Part shown: piece by piece, positions 1 through 8,096 of the stretch
Numbering within the stretch: the first letter of the stretch is position 1
How the letters are laid out: each line of letters begins with the position of its first letter
Assembly: GCA_046758465.1 (NCBI GenBank)
Contig: JBHIAG010000039.1
Span: 1-18,544, forward strand
Source of the DNA: JBHIAG01 sp046758465
Lineage (GTDB): Bacteria; Acidobacteriota; Terriglobia; Acidiferrales; 2-02-FULL-67-57
Direction of reading: 5' to 3'
DNA length: 18,544 bases
Made by a program: the position numbers and the translations under genes
The notes under the pieces: model-generated
Seen by the model: the letters and a program-made list of their open reading frames with translations, nothing else
Database searches by the model: none
What the model was told of the DNA's origin: nothing

Positions 1-8
1 TTTCGCAT

Positions 9-38
9 CATGTCTCACGAGGCTCCTCGTCTCACATG
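9..38. repeat. 30-bp interrupted dyad upstream of the pilB promoter
   Basis: CATGT (9-13), ACGAGG (17-22), CCTCGT (25-30) and ACATG (34-38) form a nested inverted repeat with identical CTC spacers at 14-16 and 31-33. The 2-nt centre makes an RNA hairpin unlikely to be its only role, and no T-run follows, so it looks more like a protein-binding dyad than a terminator. It sits about 20 bp upstream of the predicted -35 of the pilB promoter. The function is inferred; it could also be the tail of an upstream gene's regulatory region. Confidence 0.45.
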
Positions 39-58
39 TCTTGACCCAGTACACTCGC

Positions 59-87
59 TTGACAGGCGAAAGGAAGTTTTCTAGGAT
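59..87 (+). promoter_or_regulatory. sigma-70-type promoter for the pilB operon
   Basis: A perfect -35 TTGACA (59-64) is separated by 17 nt from a -10 TAGGAT (82-87), which matches 4 of 6 consensus positions. The predicted start of transcription is near 94, giving an untranslated leader of about 80 nt before the GTG start of pilB. It is the only good promoter seen before pilB-pilT-pilC-pilS-pilR. Confidence 0.6.
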
Positions 88-175
88 GGGTGGAAGAGTG
101 CACTGCGCAGGGGTGACGTCCACGCAAGCTCGTGTACTACGGCGGCGGCAGCCCCGCGAGGGTAGGGAGTAGGTA

Positions 176-1897
176 GTGTCTGCGAGACTCGGCGAAATCC
201 TGATCAAAGAAAACCTCATCAACAAGGACCAACTTCAGAAGGGGCTTGACCACCAGAAGGCGAATGGGGGCCGGCTGGGGGCGGCGCTGGTGAAGTTGGG
301 CTTTGTCACTGACGAAGAGATCACCGGGGTGCTGTCACGCCAATACGGCGTGCCGGCTATCAATCTGAGTTACTACGAAGTGGATCCGGCGGTCGTCAAA
401 CTGGTGCCGCAAGAGACCGCAGTACGCTACCAAGTTGTGCCTCTGTCACGGGTCGGCTCTACGCTCACCGTGGCGATGGTGGATCCCACAAACGTCTTCG
501 CGATGGATGACATCAGGTTCCGGACCAACCTCAATGTGGAGCCGGTGGTGGCATCGGAGACGGCGGTCACCGAGGCCATTGGCAAATTCTATGGGGCGCC
601 GGTGGCGAGCGCGGAGCAAAGTCTCGAGGAGGTAATGCAGGAGCTGAGTGGCGAGGAAGCCGACGTCGAAGAAGTGGACGAAGAAGTAGAATCCAGTATG
701 TCCGAACTCGAGCACGCGGCGGAGGAGGCGCCGGTCATCAAGCTGGTGAACCGGGTCCTGACGGAAGCGGTGGGGCGAGGTGCCAGTGATATCCACATTG
801 AACCCTACGAGAAGGAATTCCGGATTCGCTTCCGCATTGACGGCATCCTGCACACGGTGATGACGCCGCCGCTCAAGCTCAAGGATGCGTTTACCGCTCG
901 CGTCAAGGTTATGGCGAAGCTCGACATCTCAGAGAAGCGGCTGCCGCAAGACGGTCGCATCATGCTGCGGTTCATCAAGGACCGCAAAAAGAAGGAGCTG
1001 GACTACCGGGTTTCCTGCTTGCCAACCCTGCACGGTGAGAAGATTGTGCTCCGCTTACTTGACAAGGAAAATCTGCGCCTGGATATGACCAAGCTCGGGT
1101 TCGAGGCGGAGTCGTTGGCCACATATGAGCAGGCAATCCTGAAGCCGTACGGGATGGTGCTGGTCACCGGGCCGACGGGCAGCGGCAAGACCAATACGCT
1201 CTACTCTTCCATTTCTCGCCTCAACAAGCCCGACACCAACATCATTACGGCGGAAGATCCCGTTGAGTTCCAGTTGATGGGTATCAATCAGGTCCAGATG
1301 AAAGAGCAGATCGGGCTGAACTTTGCGGCCGCCTTGCGTTCCTTTTTGCGGCAAGACCCGAACATCATCCTGGTGGGGGAGATTCGCGACTTTGAGACCG
1401 CCGAAATTGCGGTCAAGGCAGCGCTCACGGGCCACCTGGTGCTTTCGACGCTCCATACCAACGATGCGCCCTCCACCATCAGCCGGATGATGAACATGGG
1501 GGTTGAGCCCTTCCTGGTAGCGACTTCGGTGCTCCTGATTTGCGCGCAGCGCCTGGTGCGGCGCATCTGCAGCGAGTGCAAGGAAGAAGTAAAGCTACCG
1601 CCGCAGGCGTTGATCGACATCGGGTTCACACCTGAAGAAGCCAAGACCGCGAAAGCGTTTAAAGGTAAGGGTTGCGAGCGCTGCAATGGCAGCGGCTACA
1701 AGGGCCGCGCCGGGCTCTACGAGGTGATGGAGATTAACGACGAGCTGCGCGAGCTGATTCTGGTGGGTGCGTCGGCGCTGGAGCTGAAGAAGAAAGCGAT
1801 AGAGCAGGGAATGATCACGTTACGGCGCAGCGGTTTGCTCAAGATTGCCGATGGCATCACCACCATTGAAGAAGTTGTCCGGGAGACGGTGGTCTAG
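176..1897 (+). CDS. pilB: Type IV pilus extension ATPase PilB with MshEN domain
   Basis: Hexameric cytoplasmic ATPase that powers pilin polymerisation at the inner-membrane platform PilC. The 573-residue length is normal for PilB. The N-terminus carries two MshEN-type repeats, starting RLGEIL (residues 4-27) and RLGAAL (about 33-56), each ending in Q. In MshE and PilB relatives this domain binds c-di-GMP. A further N-terminal lobe runs to about 150, followed by an acidic linker (about 150-180). The core has Walker A GPTGSGKT at 332-339 (catalytic Lys338), an Asp box, Walker B with VGEIRD, and a His box around LSTLHTND. The C-terminal CSEC...CERC tetracysteine is the zinc-binding site typical of PilB/GspE. 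The start is GTG, preceded by a purine-rich GGGAG/AGG stretch. The stop lies 12 bp before the preferred pilT start. The family assignment is very secure; it is distinguished from PilT by the N-terminal domain and the zinc motif. Confidence 0.96.
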   Translation: MSARLGEILIKENLINKDQLQKGLDHQKANGGRLGAALVKLGFVTDEEITGVLSRQYGVPAINLSYYEVDPAVVKLVPQETAVRYQVVPLSRVGSTLTVAMVDPTNVFAMDDIRFRTNLNVEPVVASETAVTEAIGKFYGAPVASAEQSLEEVMQELSGEEADVEEVDEEVESSMSELEHAAEEAPVIKLVNRVLTEAVGRGASDIHIEPYEKEFRIRFRIDGILHTVMTPPLKLKDAFTARVKVMAKLDISEKRLPQDGRIMLRFIKDRKKKELDYRVSCLPTLHGEKIVLRLLDKENLRLDMTKLGFEAESLATYEQAILKPYGMVLVTGPTGSGKTNTLYSSISRLNKPDTNIITAEDPVEFQLMGINQVQMKEQIGLNFAAALRSFLRQDPNIILVGEIRDFETAEIAVKAALTGHLVLSTLHTNDAPSTISRMMNMGVEPFLVATSVLLICAQRLVRRICSECKEEVKLPPQALIDIGFTPEEAKTAKAFKGKGCERCNGSGYKGRAGLYEVMEINDELRELILVGASALELKKKAIEQGMITLRRSGLLKIADGITTIEEVVRETVV

Positions 1898-1899
1898 CA

Positions 1900-1904
1900 G
1901 GAGG
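1900..1904 (+). promoter_or_regulatory. Ribosome binding site deciding the pilT start
   Basis: GGAGG lies 5 nt before a GTG at 1910. The earlier in-frame GTG at 1904 overlaps this motif and has no usable Shine-Dalgarno of its own, so 1910 is the better start. Confidence 0.7.
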
Positions 1905-1909
1905 TGCTG

Positions 1910-3025
1910 GTGCCGATACTGTCATTGGCGGAACTGCTGAAAAAGATGATTGAGATGGGTGGGTCGGACTTACACATTGCCACCAACAGCTCGCCGCGCA
2001 TTCGGGTGGACGGCAAGCTGCGCCCCGTCGAGATGGCGCGGCTAACGGCCGCCGACACCAAGCAGCTAGCTTACAGCGTGCTGACCGATGCCCAGAAGCA
2101 CCGCTTTGAGGAGCACTGGGAGCTTGACTTTTCCTTCGGTATCAAGGGTTTGGCCCGTTTCCGCGCCAACGTCTTTATGCAACGCGGTGCTGTGGGCTCG
2201 GTCTTCCGCACCATTCCGTGGCAGATCAAGACCTTCGAGGAACTGGGCTTGCCGCCGGTGGTGCGGCAGTTGTGTGAAAAGCCACGGGGTTTGATTCTGG
2301 TGACCGGGCCGACTGGCAGTGGCAAGTCCACCACGCTGGCGGCCATGCTGGACAAGATCAACAGCGAGCGGCCGGAGCACATGCTCACGATCGAAGACCC
2401 CATCGAATATATTCACCAGCATAAGTCTTGCCTGGTAAATCAACGAGAGGTTCATTCCGATACCAAATCCTTCGCCGATGCGCTGCGGGCGGCCTTGCGC
2501 CAAGACCCGGATGTGGTTCTGATTGGGGAGATGCGTGACTTGGAAACCATCGAGTCTGCTCTCCGCATTGCCGAGACGGGTCACCTGACCTTCGGGACGC
2601 TGCACACCAATTCCGCCGTCTCGACCATCAACCGGATTATCGATGTCTTCCCAGCGCACCAGCAGCCCCAGATTCGCGCACAGCTCTCGCTGGTGCTGGA
2701 GGGGGTTATGTGTCAGGCCTTGCTGCCGCACGCAAGCGGCCGCGGCCGGGTAATGGCAATGGAAATCCTAGTGCCGAATGCAGCCATCCGCAACCTGATT
2801 CGTGAAGATAAAATCCACCAAATCTATTCCGCCATGCAGACCGGCCAGGACAAATTTGGTATGCAGACCTTCAACCAGGCGCTGGCAACGAGCTATTTTC
2901 AGAAAAAGATAACGCGAGACACGGCGGTGTCACGTTCATCGAATGCGGACGAATTGCAGGATATGATTAACCGCGGTGCCGGAATGATGCCGCAAGTCCG
3001 CAAGGGTGCAGCCGTGCGCCGCTAA
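1910..3025 (+). CDS. pilT: Type IV pilus retraction ATPase PilT
   Basis: Cytoplasmic hexameric ATPase that depolymerises the pilus and drives twitching motility. The 371 residues (from GTG 1910) are a normal PilT length. The N-terminal PAS-like lobe starts SLAELLKKM and includes GGSDLHI. Walker A GPTGSGKS has its Lys at residue 139. The Walker B region reads VLIGEMRD, and the His box is around FGTLHTN. The C-terminal AIRNLIRE motif (292-299) is the PilT signature needed for retraction in studied homologues. There is no N-terminal MshEN domain and no tetracysteine, which separates it from PilB. An in-frame GTG at 1904 would add two residues but has a poor ribosome site. It lies between pilB and pilC on the same strand, so co-transcription is likely. 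Confidence 0.96.
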   Translation: MPILSLAELLKKMIEMGGSDLHIATNSSPRIRVDGKLRPVEMARLTAADTKQLAYSVLTDAQKHRFEEHWELDFSFGIKGLARFRANVFMQRGAVGSVFRTIPWQIKTFEELGLPPVVRQLCEKPRGLILVTGPTGSGKSTTLAAMLDKINSERPEHMLTIEDPIEYIHQHKSCLVNQREVHSDTKSFADALRAALRQDPDVVLIGEMRDLETIESALRIAETGHLTFGTLHTNSAVSTINRIIDVFPAHQQPQIRAQLSLVLEGVMCQALLPHASGRGRVMAMEILVPNAAIRNLIREDKIHQIYSAMQTGQDKFGMQTFNQALATSYFQKKITRDTAVSRSSNADELQDMINRGAGMMPQVRKGAAVRR

Positions 3026-3049
3026 ATTTCGCGACTGGGGGAACCAATC

Positions 3050-4264
3050 ATGCCGGTGTATGTCTATCGTGGCACGAATCCCGCGGGGGCGACGGTGTCG
3101 GGCGAACGCGTGGCCGAGAGCCGCGCGGCGCTCCAGCAAATACTGCGGCGCGAGCGCATCACCCCCTTAATGATCAAGGAGAAAGGCAAGGAGTTTGCCT
3201 TGCCGACCTTTGGCGGAGGTGTCAGCGACAAGGAGTTGGCCATTTTTACCCGCCAGTTTTCCGTGATGATTGATGCGGGCTTGCCCCTGGTGCAGTGCCT
3301 GGAAATTCTCGGCAGTCAACAGGAAAACCGCACCATGCAGAAGGCGATCCTAGGTGTGCGGGGCTCGGTGGAAGGCGGCTCGACGCTGGCCAACGCCCTG
3401 CGCCAGTATCCCAAGGTGTTTAATGACCTGTACACCAACATGGTGGAAGCGGGGGAAACCGGGGGCATCTTGGACGGAATTTTGCAACGTCTCTCCTCCT
3501 ACATTGAGAAGAACGTGAAGCTCAAGGCGGCGGTCAAAGGCGCGATGATTTATCCGGCAGTGATCCTTACGGTTATGGCGCTGGTCCTCTGGGGGATCAT
3601 GGTGTTCGTGGTGCCCAGGTTCGTAAGGCTGTTCGCTGACTTGGGCGCCGAGATGCCATTGCCGACCAGAATCGTCATCGCTCTCAGTGACTTCTTTCGT
3701 ACCTGGCTGGGAGTCGGGCTGGTTTTCATCCTGCCTGCTGTGGTGATCTTTCTGCTGCGGTACTGGTACGGAACCCCGGGGGGCCGCTACGCGATTGATG
3801 CTTTTATTCTCAAAGTCCCGCTGCTTGGGGTGGTGATGCGAAAGATTGCCGTGGCCCGGATGACCCGCACCCTGGGCACCCTCATCAGCAGCGGCGTCCC
3901 TATTCTCGAGGCACTGGCAATCACGGCGCGAACCTCGGGCAACGCAGTGATTGAGCGGGCGTTGCTCGGGGTGCGCAAAGCGGTGGAAGAAGGCCGCACC
4001 ATTGTCGATCCGTTGAAGAAGAGTGATGTGTTCCCGCCAATGGTCTCGCAGATGATCGGCGTGGGCGAACAAACCGGCGCGCTGGATACGATGCTGCAAA
4101 AGATCGCCGATTTCTACGAAGAGGAAGTCGATACCGCAGTCAAGAACTTGCTGACTGCGATGGAGCCGATGATGCTGGCGGTGCTGGGTGCGGTCGTGGG
4201 CGGCGTCGTCATATCGCTGTACATGCCGATGTTCGCCATAATCGCGCAGCTCGGGGAACAATAG
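3050..4264 (+). CDS. pilC: Type IV pilus inner-membrane platform protein PilC
   Basis: Polytopic inner-membrane protein of the GspF/PilC family, on which PilB and PilT act to add or remove pilins. The 404 residues hold two GspF domains (about 70-195 and 270-398), each with a FTRQFSVMIDAGLPL-like or ARMTRTLGTLISSGVPILEAL-like opening. Three hydrophobic segments are visible (about 168-192, 222-244 and 375-395). The N-terminus MPVYVYRG is typical. The ATG is preceded by GGGGGA at 3037-3042, 7 nt away. It is most likely the partner of the upstream PilB and PilT. A second PilC-like protein is encoded at 8841. Confidence 0.95.
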   Translation: MPVYVYRGTNPAGATVSGERVAESRAALQQILRRERITPLMIKEKGKEFALPTFGGGVSDKELAIFTRQFSVMIDAGLPLVQCLEILGSQQENRTMQKAILGVRGSVEGGSTLANALRQYPKVFNDLYTNMVEAGETGGILDGILQRLSSYIEKNVKLKAAVKGAMIYPAVILTVMALVLWGIMVFVVPRFVRLFADLGAEMPLPTRIVIALSDFFRTWLGVGLVFILPAVVIFLLRYWYGTPGGRYAIDAFILKVPLLGVVMRKIAVARMTRTLGTLISSGVPILEALAITARTSGNAVIERALLGVRKAVEEGRTIVDPLKKSDVFPPMVSQMIGVGEQTGALDTMLQKIADFYEEEVDTAVKNLLTAMEPMMLAVLGAVVGGVVISLYMPMFAIIAQLGEQ

Positions 4265-4299
4265 CGGGTCCAACGAGCCGCCCGCGCCGGTTTTGACTG

Positions 4300-5904
4300 A
4301 TGGGAACCACCCGCGAACTCCACGACTGGCTCTCCTGGCTGATCAAAGTCCGCATTTTGCTCATCACCTTCCTGCTCGGCCTCGAGCTGGTCATCCGGAA
4401 TTTCACGCCGACCACGGTACCCATTAAATATTTTCTTTCGCTGATCCTCCTCTGGTACACGCTTTCGATCCTGTACGCGATTTTCCAGCGGCTCGGGCTG
4501 GACGAGCTGTTACAAGCCCACACACAGATCATTCTTGACTTGATACTGGTGACCGGGGTGGTCTACGTCACGGGCGCGCTCGACAGCCACTTCCTCTCCC
4601 TCTACCCGTTGACCATCATCGTGGCCAGTATCCTGTTGACTCGCCGCGGGGCTTTCCTGGTGGCCGCGTCTGGCTTCATTTTCTTCGCCACGCTGGTGGA
4701 AGGCGCGTATTTCGGCGTGGTGCCGCCGCTGGGGATGGCATCCGTCGAACTGCGCACCCTGCAGGCCTATATCTTCATCAACCTGTTCGGATTTCTGGCG
4801 GTGGCATATTTGACGAGCCATCTGGCACAGAGTTTGCGAGAAACCGACGTGGAGCTGCAAGACAAGCGTGGCGAGCTCGCCGATCTGCAAGTCTTCAACG
4901 AAAATATTATTCGCTCCATGCGTAGTGGCCTGCTGACGAGTGACCTGGAGGGTCGCATTCTGCTGATGAACCTGGCGGCAGAGGAGATTACCGGGCTGCA
5001 GTTTCGCGCTGTCGCCAGGCTTCCGGTCGCGGAGGTATTGCCAGACTTCCCGCCTCCCCTGGGGACTGCCCGCCGTGAGATCCATCTACGCACTGCGGGC
5101 GGGCAGGAAAAATACCTGGGGATCAGTGTGACGCCGTTGCGGATGGGGGAAAGGGAATTGAGTGGGTACGTCTACAATTTTCAGGACCTTACGGAGTTGA
5201 AACGGCTGGAACGCGAAGTAGCGCAGAAGGAGCGGATGGCCGCCCTGGGCCGGATGGCGGCCGCCATTGCGCACGAGATTCGCAACCCGCTGGCCGCCAT
5301 CGCGGGGTCTGTGCGACAACTGAGCCAGTATGGGGGGCACAGCGAGGCGGAGAGCCGCCTGATGGGGATTGTGAGCCGCGAATCGGAGCGGCTGAATCGC
5401 GTGGTGAACGACATCCTGGCCTATGGCCAGGAAAAGCGGCTGCACGTGCAGGAGGCCAGCGTCGTCGATCTGCTGGAGGAAACGCTGGTGCTGCTCGAGC
5501 AGCAGCCCACCTTCAACGGCAAGGTCCTGATTGAAAAGACGTTTCCGAGCCATGAAGTGTGCCTCCCCCTCGACCCGGCGCGCATGAAGCAGGTGTTTTG
5601 GAATCTTTGCGACAATGCGGTACGGGCGATGCCGGAGGGGGGCACGCTGCGTGTCAGGGTCGAGGCCGAGGGCGACTGGGTTCGGGTGCGCATTGTCGAC
5701 ACGGGTGCAGGGTTCTCGAAGGGCGAGACAGAAAAGATATTTGAGCCGTTCGAGAGCAATTTTCCAGGTGGGACAGGGCTGGGCTTGGCCATTGTCGAGC
5801 AAATCGTGCGCGCGCACCAGGGGCGCGTGCACGCGCGCCCGGCCACTCCCGGCGCGGAATTCATCGTGGAACTGCCGCGGCATCCCAAAGCCTACTCCCG
5901 CTAG
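4300..5904 (+). CDS. pilS: Sensor histidine kinase PilS
   Basis: Membrane sensor kinase of the PilS/PilR pair, which controls pilin transcription. The 534-residue protein starts with about six hydrophobic segments within residues 15-185, the topology known for PilS. A PAS-type domain follows (about 190-300), then a HisKA dimerisation domain with the H-box HEIRNP (phospho-acceptor His325). The HATPase domain shows an N-box (CDNAVRAMPEGG), a G1-type DTGAGF motif and a G2 box GTGLGLAI. In Pseudomonas, PilS senses PilA levels through its membrane segments; that is family knowledge, not visible here. The ribosome site is weak. pilR begins 6 nt after the stop, so translation is probably coupled. 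Confidence 0.93.
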   Translation: MGTTRELHDWLSWLIKVRILLITFLLGLELVIRNFTPTTVPIKYFLSLILLWYTLSILYAIFQRLGLDELLQAHTQIILDLILVTGVVYVTGALDSHFLSLYPLTIIVASILLTRRGAFLVAASGFIFFATLVEGAYFGVVPPLGMASVELRTLQAYIFINLFGFLAVAYLTSHLAQSLRETDVELQDKRGELADLQVFNENIIRSMRSGLLTSDLEGRILLMNLAAEEITGLQFRAVARLPVAEVLPDFPPPLGTARREIHLRTAGGQEKYLGISVTPLRMGERELSGYVYNFQDLTELKRLEREVAQKERMAALGRMAAAIAHEIRNPLAAIAGSVRQLSQYGGHSEAESRLMGIVSRESERLNRVVNDILAYGQEKRLHVQEASVVDLLEETLVLLEQQPTFNGKVLIEKTFPSHEVCLPLDPARMKQVFWNLCDNAVRAMPEGGTLRVRVEAEGDWVRVRIVDTGAGFSKGETEKIFEPFESNFPGGTGLGLAIVEQIVRAHQGRVHARPATPGAEFIVELPRHPKAYSR

Positions 5905-5910
5905 GCACAG

Positions 5911-7320
5911 ATGCTTAACCTGCTCGTCGTTGACGACGAAACTTCCATTTGCCAGGTGCTGGAGCTTGGCCTGCGCCGCCGCGGGCATCAGGTTGAAACG
6001 GCCACCAGCGGATCCGAAGCCCGCCGCAAGCTCCAGAGCCAACTGTTTGACGTGATCATATGTGACATCAACCTGCGCGGTGTGCGCGGCGACGTCAGCG
6101 GCATTGACCTTCTGGAATACGTCCGCACGGTCAGTTCTGATGTGCCCTTCGTGCTCATGACGGGAAACGAGCAGCTGGGGGAGACCATTATCCGGGCCCT
6201 CAATCTTGGTGCCGACCGCTATGTGGTGAAGTCGAACAAGCTGGTGGAGGAGCTCGAGCACGTGGTGCGGCGCGCGGAAGACTACGTCCGGGTGCGGCGC
6301 GAACGCGATGCGCTGCGACGCGAGATCCGGCGGTTGTCAACTGACAACATCATCGGCCAGAGCCCGAAGATGCACGCTATCTTCGAGACCTTAGCGGCAG
6401 TGGCCGACACGCAGAGCACGATCCTTATCAGCGGTGAGAGCGGGACGGGGAAGGAGTTGGTGGCGCGCGCGATTCACGCCCACAGCGCTCGGGCCGACAA
6501 GTCCTTTGTGTCGATCAACTGCGGTGGGTTTCCGGAGACGCTGCTCGAAAGCGAGCTGTTTGGGTATGTGAAAGGTGCATTTACGGGCGCCCAGCAGAAC
6601 AAAGAAGGCCTGTTCCAGGCCGCGAGCGGGGGATCGCTGTTCTTGGACGAGATCGGGGAGATGAGCCTGGCGATGCAGGTGAAGCTGCTGCGGGTGCTCC
6701 AGGACCATCGGGTGCGGCCGCTGGGGAGCACCGCAGAAGTTGCCGTAGATGTGCGGGTGATCGCGGCCACCAACAAGGATTTGAGCCAACTGGTAACCGA
6801 GAAGAGTTTTCGTGAAGACCTCTACTACCGCATCAGTGTTATCCCGGTTCACGTGCCGCCGCTGCGCGAGCGCCGCGAAGATATCCCGTTGCTGGCAATG
6901 CATTTTTTGCAGCGCCACAACCAGCAGATGAGAAAAACGCTCAGCGGCATCGAGGAGAAAACTCTGGAATGCCTGATGCGCTACTCTTGGCCCGGTAACG
7001 TACGCGAACTCGAGAACGCCATCGAGCGCGCGGTGGCGCTGGAAACGACGGAGAAAATCACCCTTCGCAACCTACCGGAAAAAATCACCGGGGTAGTACT
7101 TGAATCCTTGCCCGGCTCCGAGCTCTTGCCTGCGGGGGGTATCGATCTGGAGCGGCAGCTCGCAGAGCTCCAGCGGAGTTACCTGGAGGCGGCACTGCAA
7201 ATGGCGCAGGAGTTGAAAGAACGGGGCGAACGCTCGGGTGGGGCTCGGCAAATCGCGGCCGATTTGCTCAAGCTGAACTACCGGTCGTTTCGGCACTACG
7301 CGAAAAAACACAAGCTCTAG
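5911..7320 (+). CDS. pilR: Sigma-54-dependent response regulator PilR
   Basis: NtrC-family activator expected to switch on pilA together with sigma-54 RNA polymerase. Residues 1-120 are the receiver, with acidic pair D8/D9, phospho-acceptor D52, a Thr in VLMTGN and a Lys in VVKSN. The AAA+ domain (about 145-380) has Walker A GESGTGKE (Lys181), the sigma-54-contacting loop GAFTGA (222-227, intact) and Walker B SLFLDEIGEM. The C-terminal 50 residues form a Fis-type helix-turn-helix (AADLLKLNYRSFRHYAKK). The 469 residues match the usual PilR length. An intact GAFTGA loop and the sigma-54 promoter found directly downstream before pilA support the assignment as PilR rather than a generic NtrC protein. 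Confidence 0.94.
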   Translation: MLNLLVVDDETSICQVLELGLRRRGHQVETATSGSEARRKLQSQLFDVIICDINLRGVRGDVSGIDLLEYVRTVSSDVPFVLMTGNEQLGETIIRALNLGADRYVVKSNKLVEELEHVVRRAEDYVRVRRERDALRREIRRLSTDNIIGQSPKMHAIFETLAAVADTQSTILISGESGTGKELVARAIHAHSARADKSFVSINCGGFPETLLESELFGYVKGAFTGAQQNKEGLFQAASGGSLFLDEIGEMSLAMQVKLLRVLQDHRVRPLGSTAEVAVDVRVIAATNKDLSQLVTEKSFREDLYYRISVIPVHVPPLRERREDIPLLAMHFLQRHNQQMRKTLSGIEEKTLECLMRYSWPGNVRELENAIERAVALETTEKITLRNLPEKITGVVLESLPGSELLPAGGIDLERQLAELQRSYLEAALQMAQELKERGERSGGARQIAADLLKLNYRSFRHYAKKHKL

Positions 7321-7331
7321 GTGGGGCTGAA

Positions 7332-7367
7332 GACACTTTTTGTCACCCGGGGCAGACACAAAGTGTC
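7332..7367. promoter_or_regulatory. Paired TGTC dyads: candidate PilR enhancer (UAS)
   Basis: Two 13-bp elements, GACACTTTTTGTC (7332-7344) and GACACAAAGTGTC (7355-7367), are each palindromic at their ends (GACA...TGTC). They are also inverted copies of one another with one mismatch. Their centres are 23 bp apart, about two helical turns, and they lie about 97-132 bp upstream of the pilA -24 element, a usual enhancer distance. PilR sites in Pseudomonas are remembered as containing TGTC repeats. Because the pair can also form a 13-bp stem with a 10-nt loop 11 nt after the pilR stop, a transcript-end hairpin is an alternative; no T-run follows. Confidence 0.55.
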
Positions 7368-7462
7368 AATCGGAGGGAGTGGCTCATGCTTGTGAGTTCG
7401 GGATATTACTGTAACTCATTGGGATCATTGATGATATTCTCAACTCTAGTTAGAGTGCGGAT

Positions 7463-7478
7463 TGGCATTCCATTTGCT
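7463..7478 (+). promoter_or_regulatory. Sigma-54 (-24/-12) promoter of pilA
   Basis: TGGCATTCCATTTGCT at 7463-7478 matches the sigma-54 consensus TGGCAY-N5-TTGCW, with GG (7464-7465) and GC (7476-7477) separated by exactly 10 nt. Transcription would start near 7489, giving a leader of about 30 nt with a strong ribosome site. The adjacent pilR gene encodes a sigma-54 activator, as expected. Confidence 0.88.
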
Positions 7479-7505
7479 TTACCTAACACTGATAAATCTG
7501 AGGAG

Positions 7506-7512
7506 AAAGGAG
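7506..7512 (+). promoter_or_regulatory. Strong ribosome binding site of pilA
   Basis: AAAGGAG lies 5 nt before the ATG at 7518. It selects this start, which also places a canonical prepilin leader at the N-terminus. Longer in-frame readings from 7386 would run through the sigma-54 promoter and lack such a site. Confidence 0.8.
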
Positions 7513-7517
7513 ATCGT

Positions 7518-7997
7518 ATGAACAAGAGGCAGAAAGGTTTTTCTCTGGTCGAGCTGCTGATCGTGGTAGCGATCATCCTGATCATTGTCGCGATCGCTGT
7601 TCCGGACCTGCTGAAGATGACGATGAAGGGCCGTGAAACTTCGGGAGCAGCTTCGGTGCGGCAGATCATCAACTGTGCGGTGAGCTATCAGAGCGGCCAC
7701 CCGGACATCGGCTATCCGGCTGCGGGCGCAGACATGGGCCCAGCCGGCGATGGCTGCCTTGACGCCGTGCTGACGGGTGCGCTCACCGGGGGAGCGCCGA
7801 AGAGCGGCTACGTTTTCACTTACGCACCTACAAACCCCGTGGGCGGCGTTAACACGGGGTTCACGTTGACCGGCGCGCCTGCTAGCTGTGACCGCACGGG
7901 CCGGCGGACATACTTCGCCGATGAAAGCGCAGTAGTCCGCTTTACGAACGCGGCGGGCTGCCCGCAGGCTGACGTGACATCGCCACCGCTCAGCTAG
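7518..7997 (+). CDS. pilA: Major type IV prepilin PilA
   Basis: Structural subunit of the pilus. From ATG 7518 the protein has 159 residues. The class III leader MNKRQKG is cut by a prepilin peptidase between Gly7 and Phe8, leaving FSLVELLIVVAII with the conserved Glu+5 and a long hydrophobic helix. The C-terminal globular part has Cys residues that could form disulfides (NCAVSY, DGCLD, ASCDR, AGCPQ) and a RTYFADESAVVRF stretch. To my recollection this resembles the acidobacterial T4P pilins. The protein is GspG-like in size. It stands alone between a sigma-54 promoter and a terminator, consistent with high, PilR-controlled expression. The prepilin peptidase is not in this window. Confidence 0.92.
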   Translation: MNKRQKGFSLVELLIVVAIILIIVAIAVPDLLKMTMKGRETSGAASVRQIINCAVSYQSGHPDIGYPAAGADMGPAGDGCLDAVLTGALTGGAPKSGYVFTYAPTNPVGGVNTGFTLTGAPASCDRTGRRTYFADESAVVRFTNAAGCPQADVTSPPLS

Positions 7998-8023
7998 TCT
8001 CGTTCCACTTGTTTGAGGCCAGG

Positions 8024-8064
8024 CTGGGGCTCTTCCCCCCAGGGGAGAGCCCCAGTAGTTTTTT
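8024..8064 (+). terminator. Intrinsic terminator after pilA
   Basis: A long GC-rich stem, CTGGGGC plus TCTTCCCC (8024-8038) against GGGGAGAGCCCCAG (8042-8055), with a 3-nt loop and one bulge, is followed by a run of six T at 8059-8064. It begins 27 nt after the pilA stop and is a textbook rho-independent terminator. Confidence 0.88.
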
Positions 8065-8096
8065 GGGCCGAACCCAGGGATGCGGCAGGAAAAACC

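Noticed and set aside
7386..7517. N-terminal extension of the pilin reading frame
   Set aside because: It runs through the sigma-54 promoter and would precede a canonical prepilin leader; the strong ribosome site selects ATG 7518.
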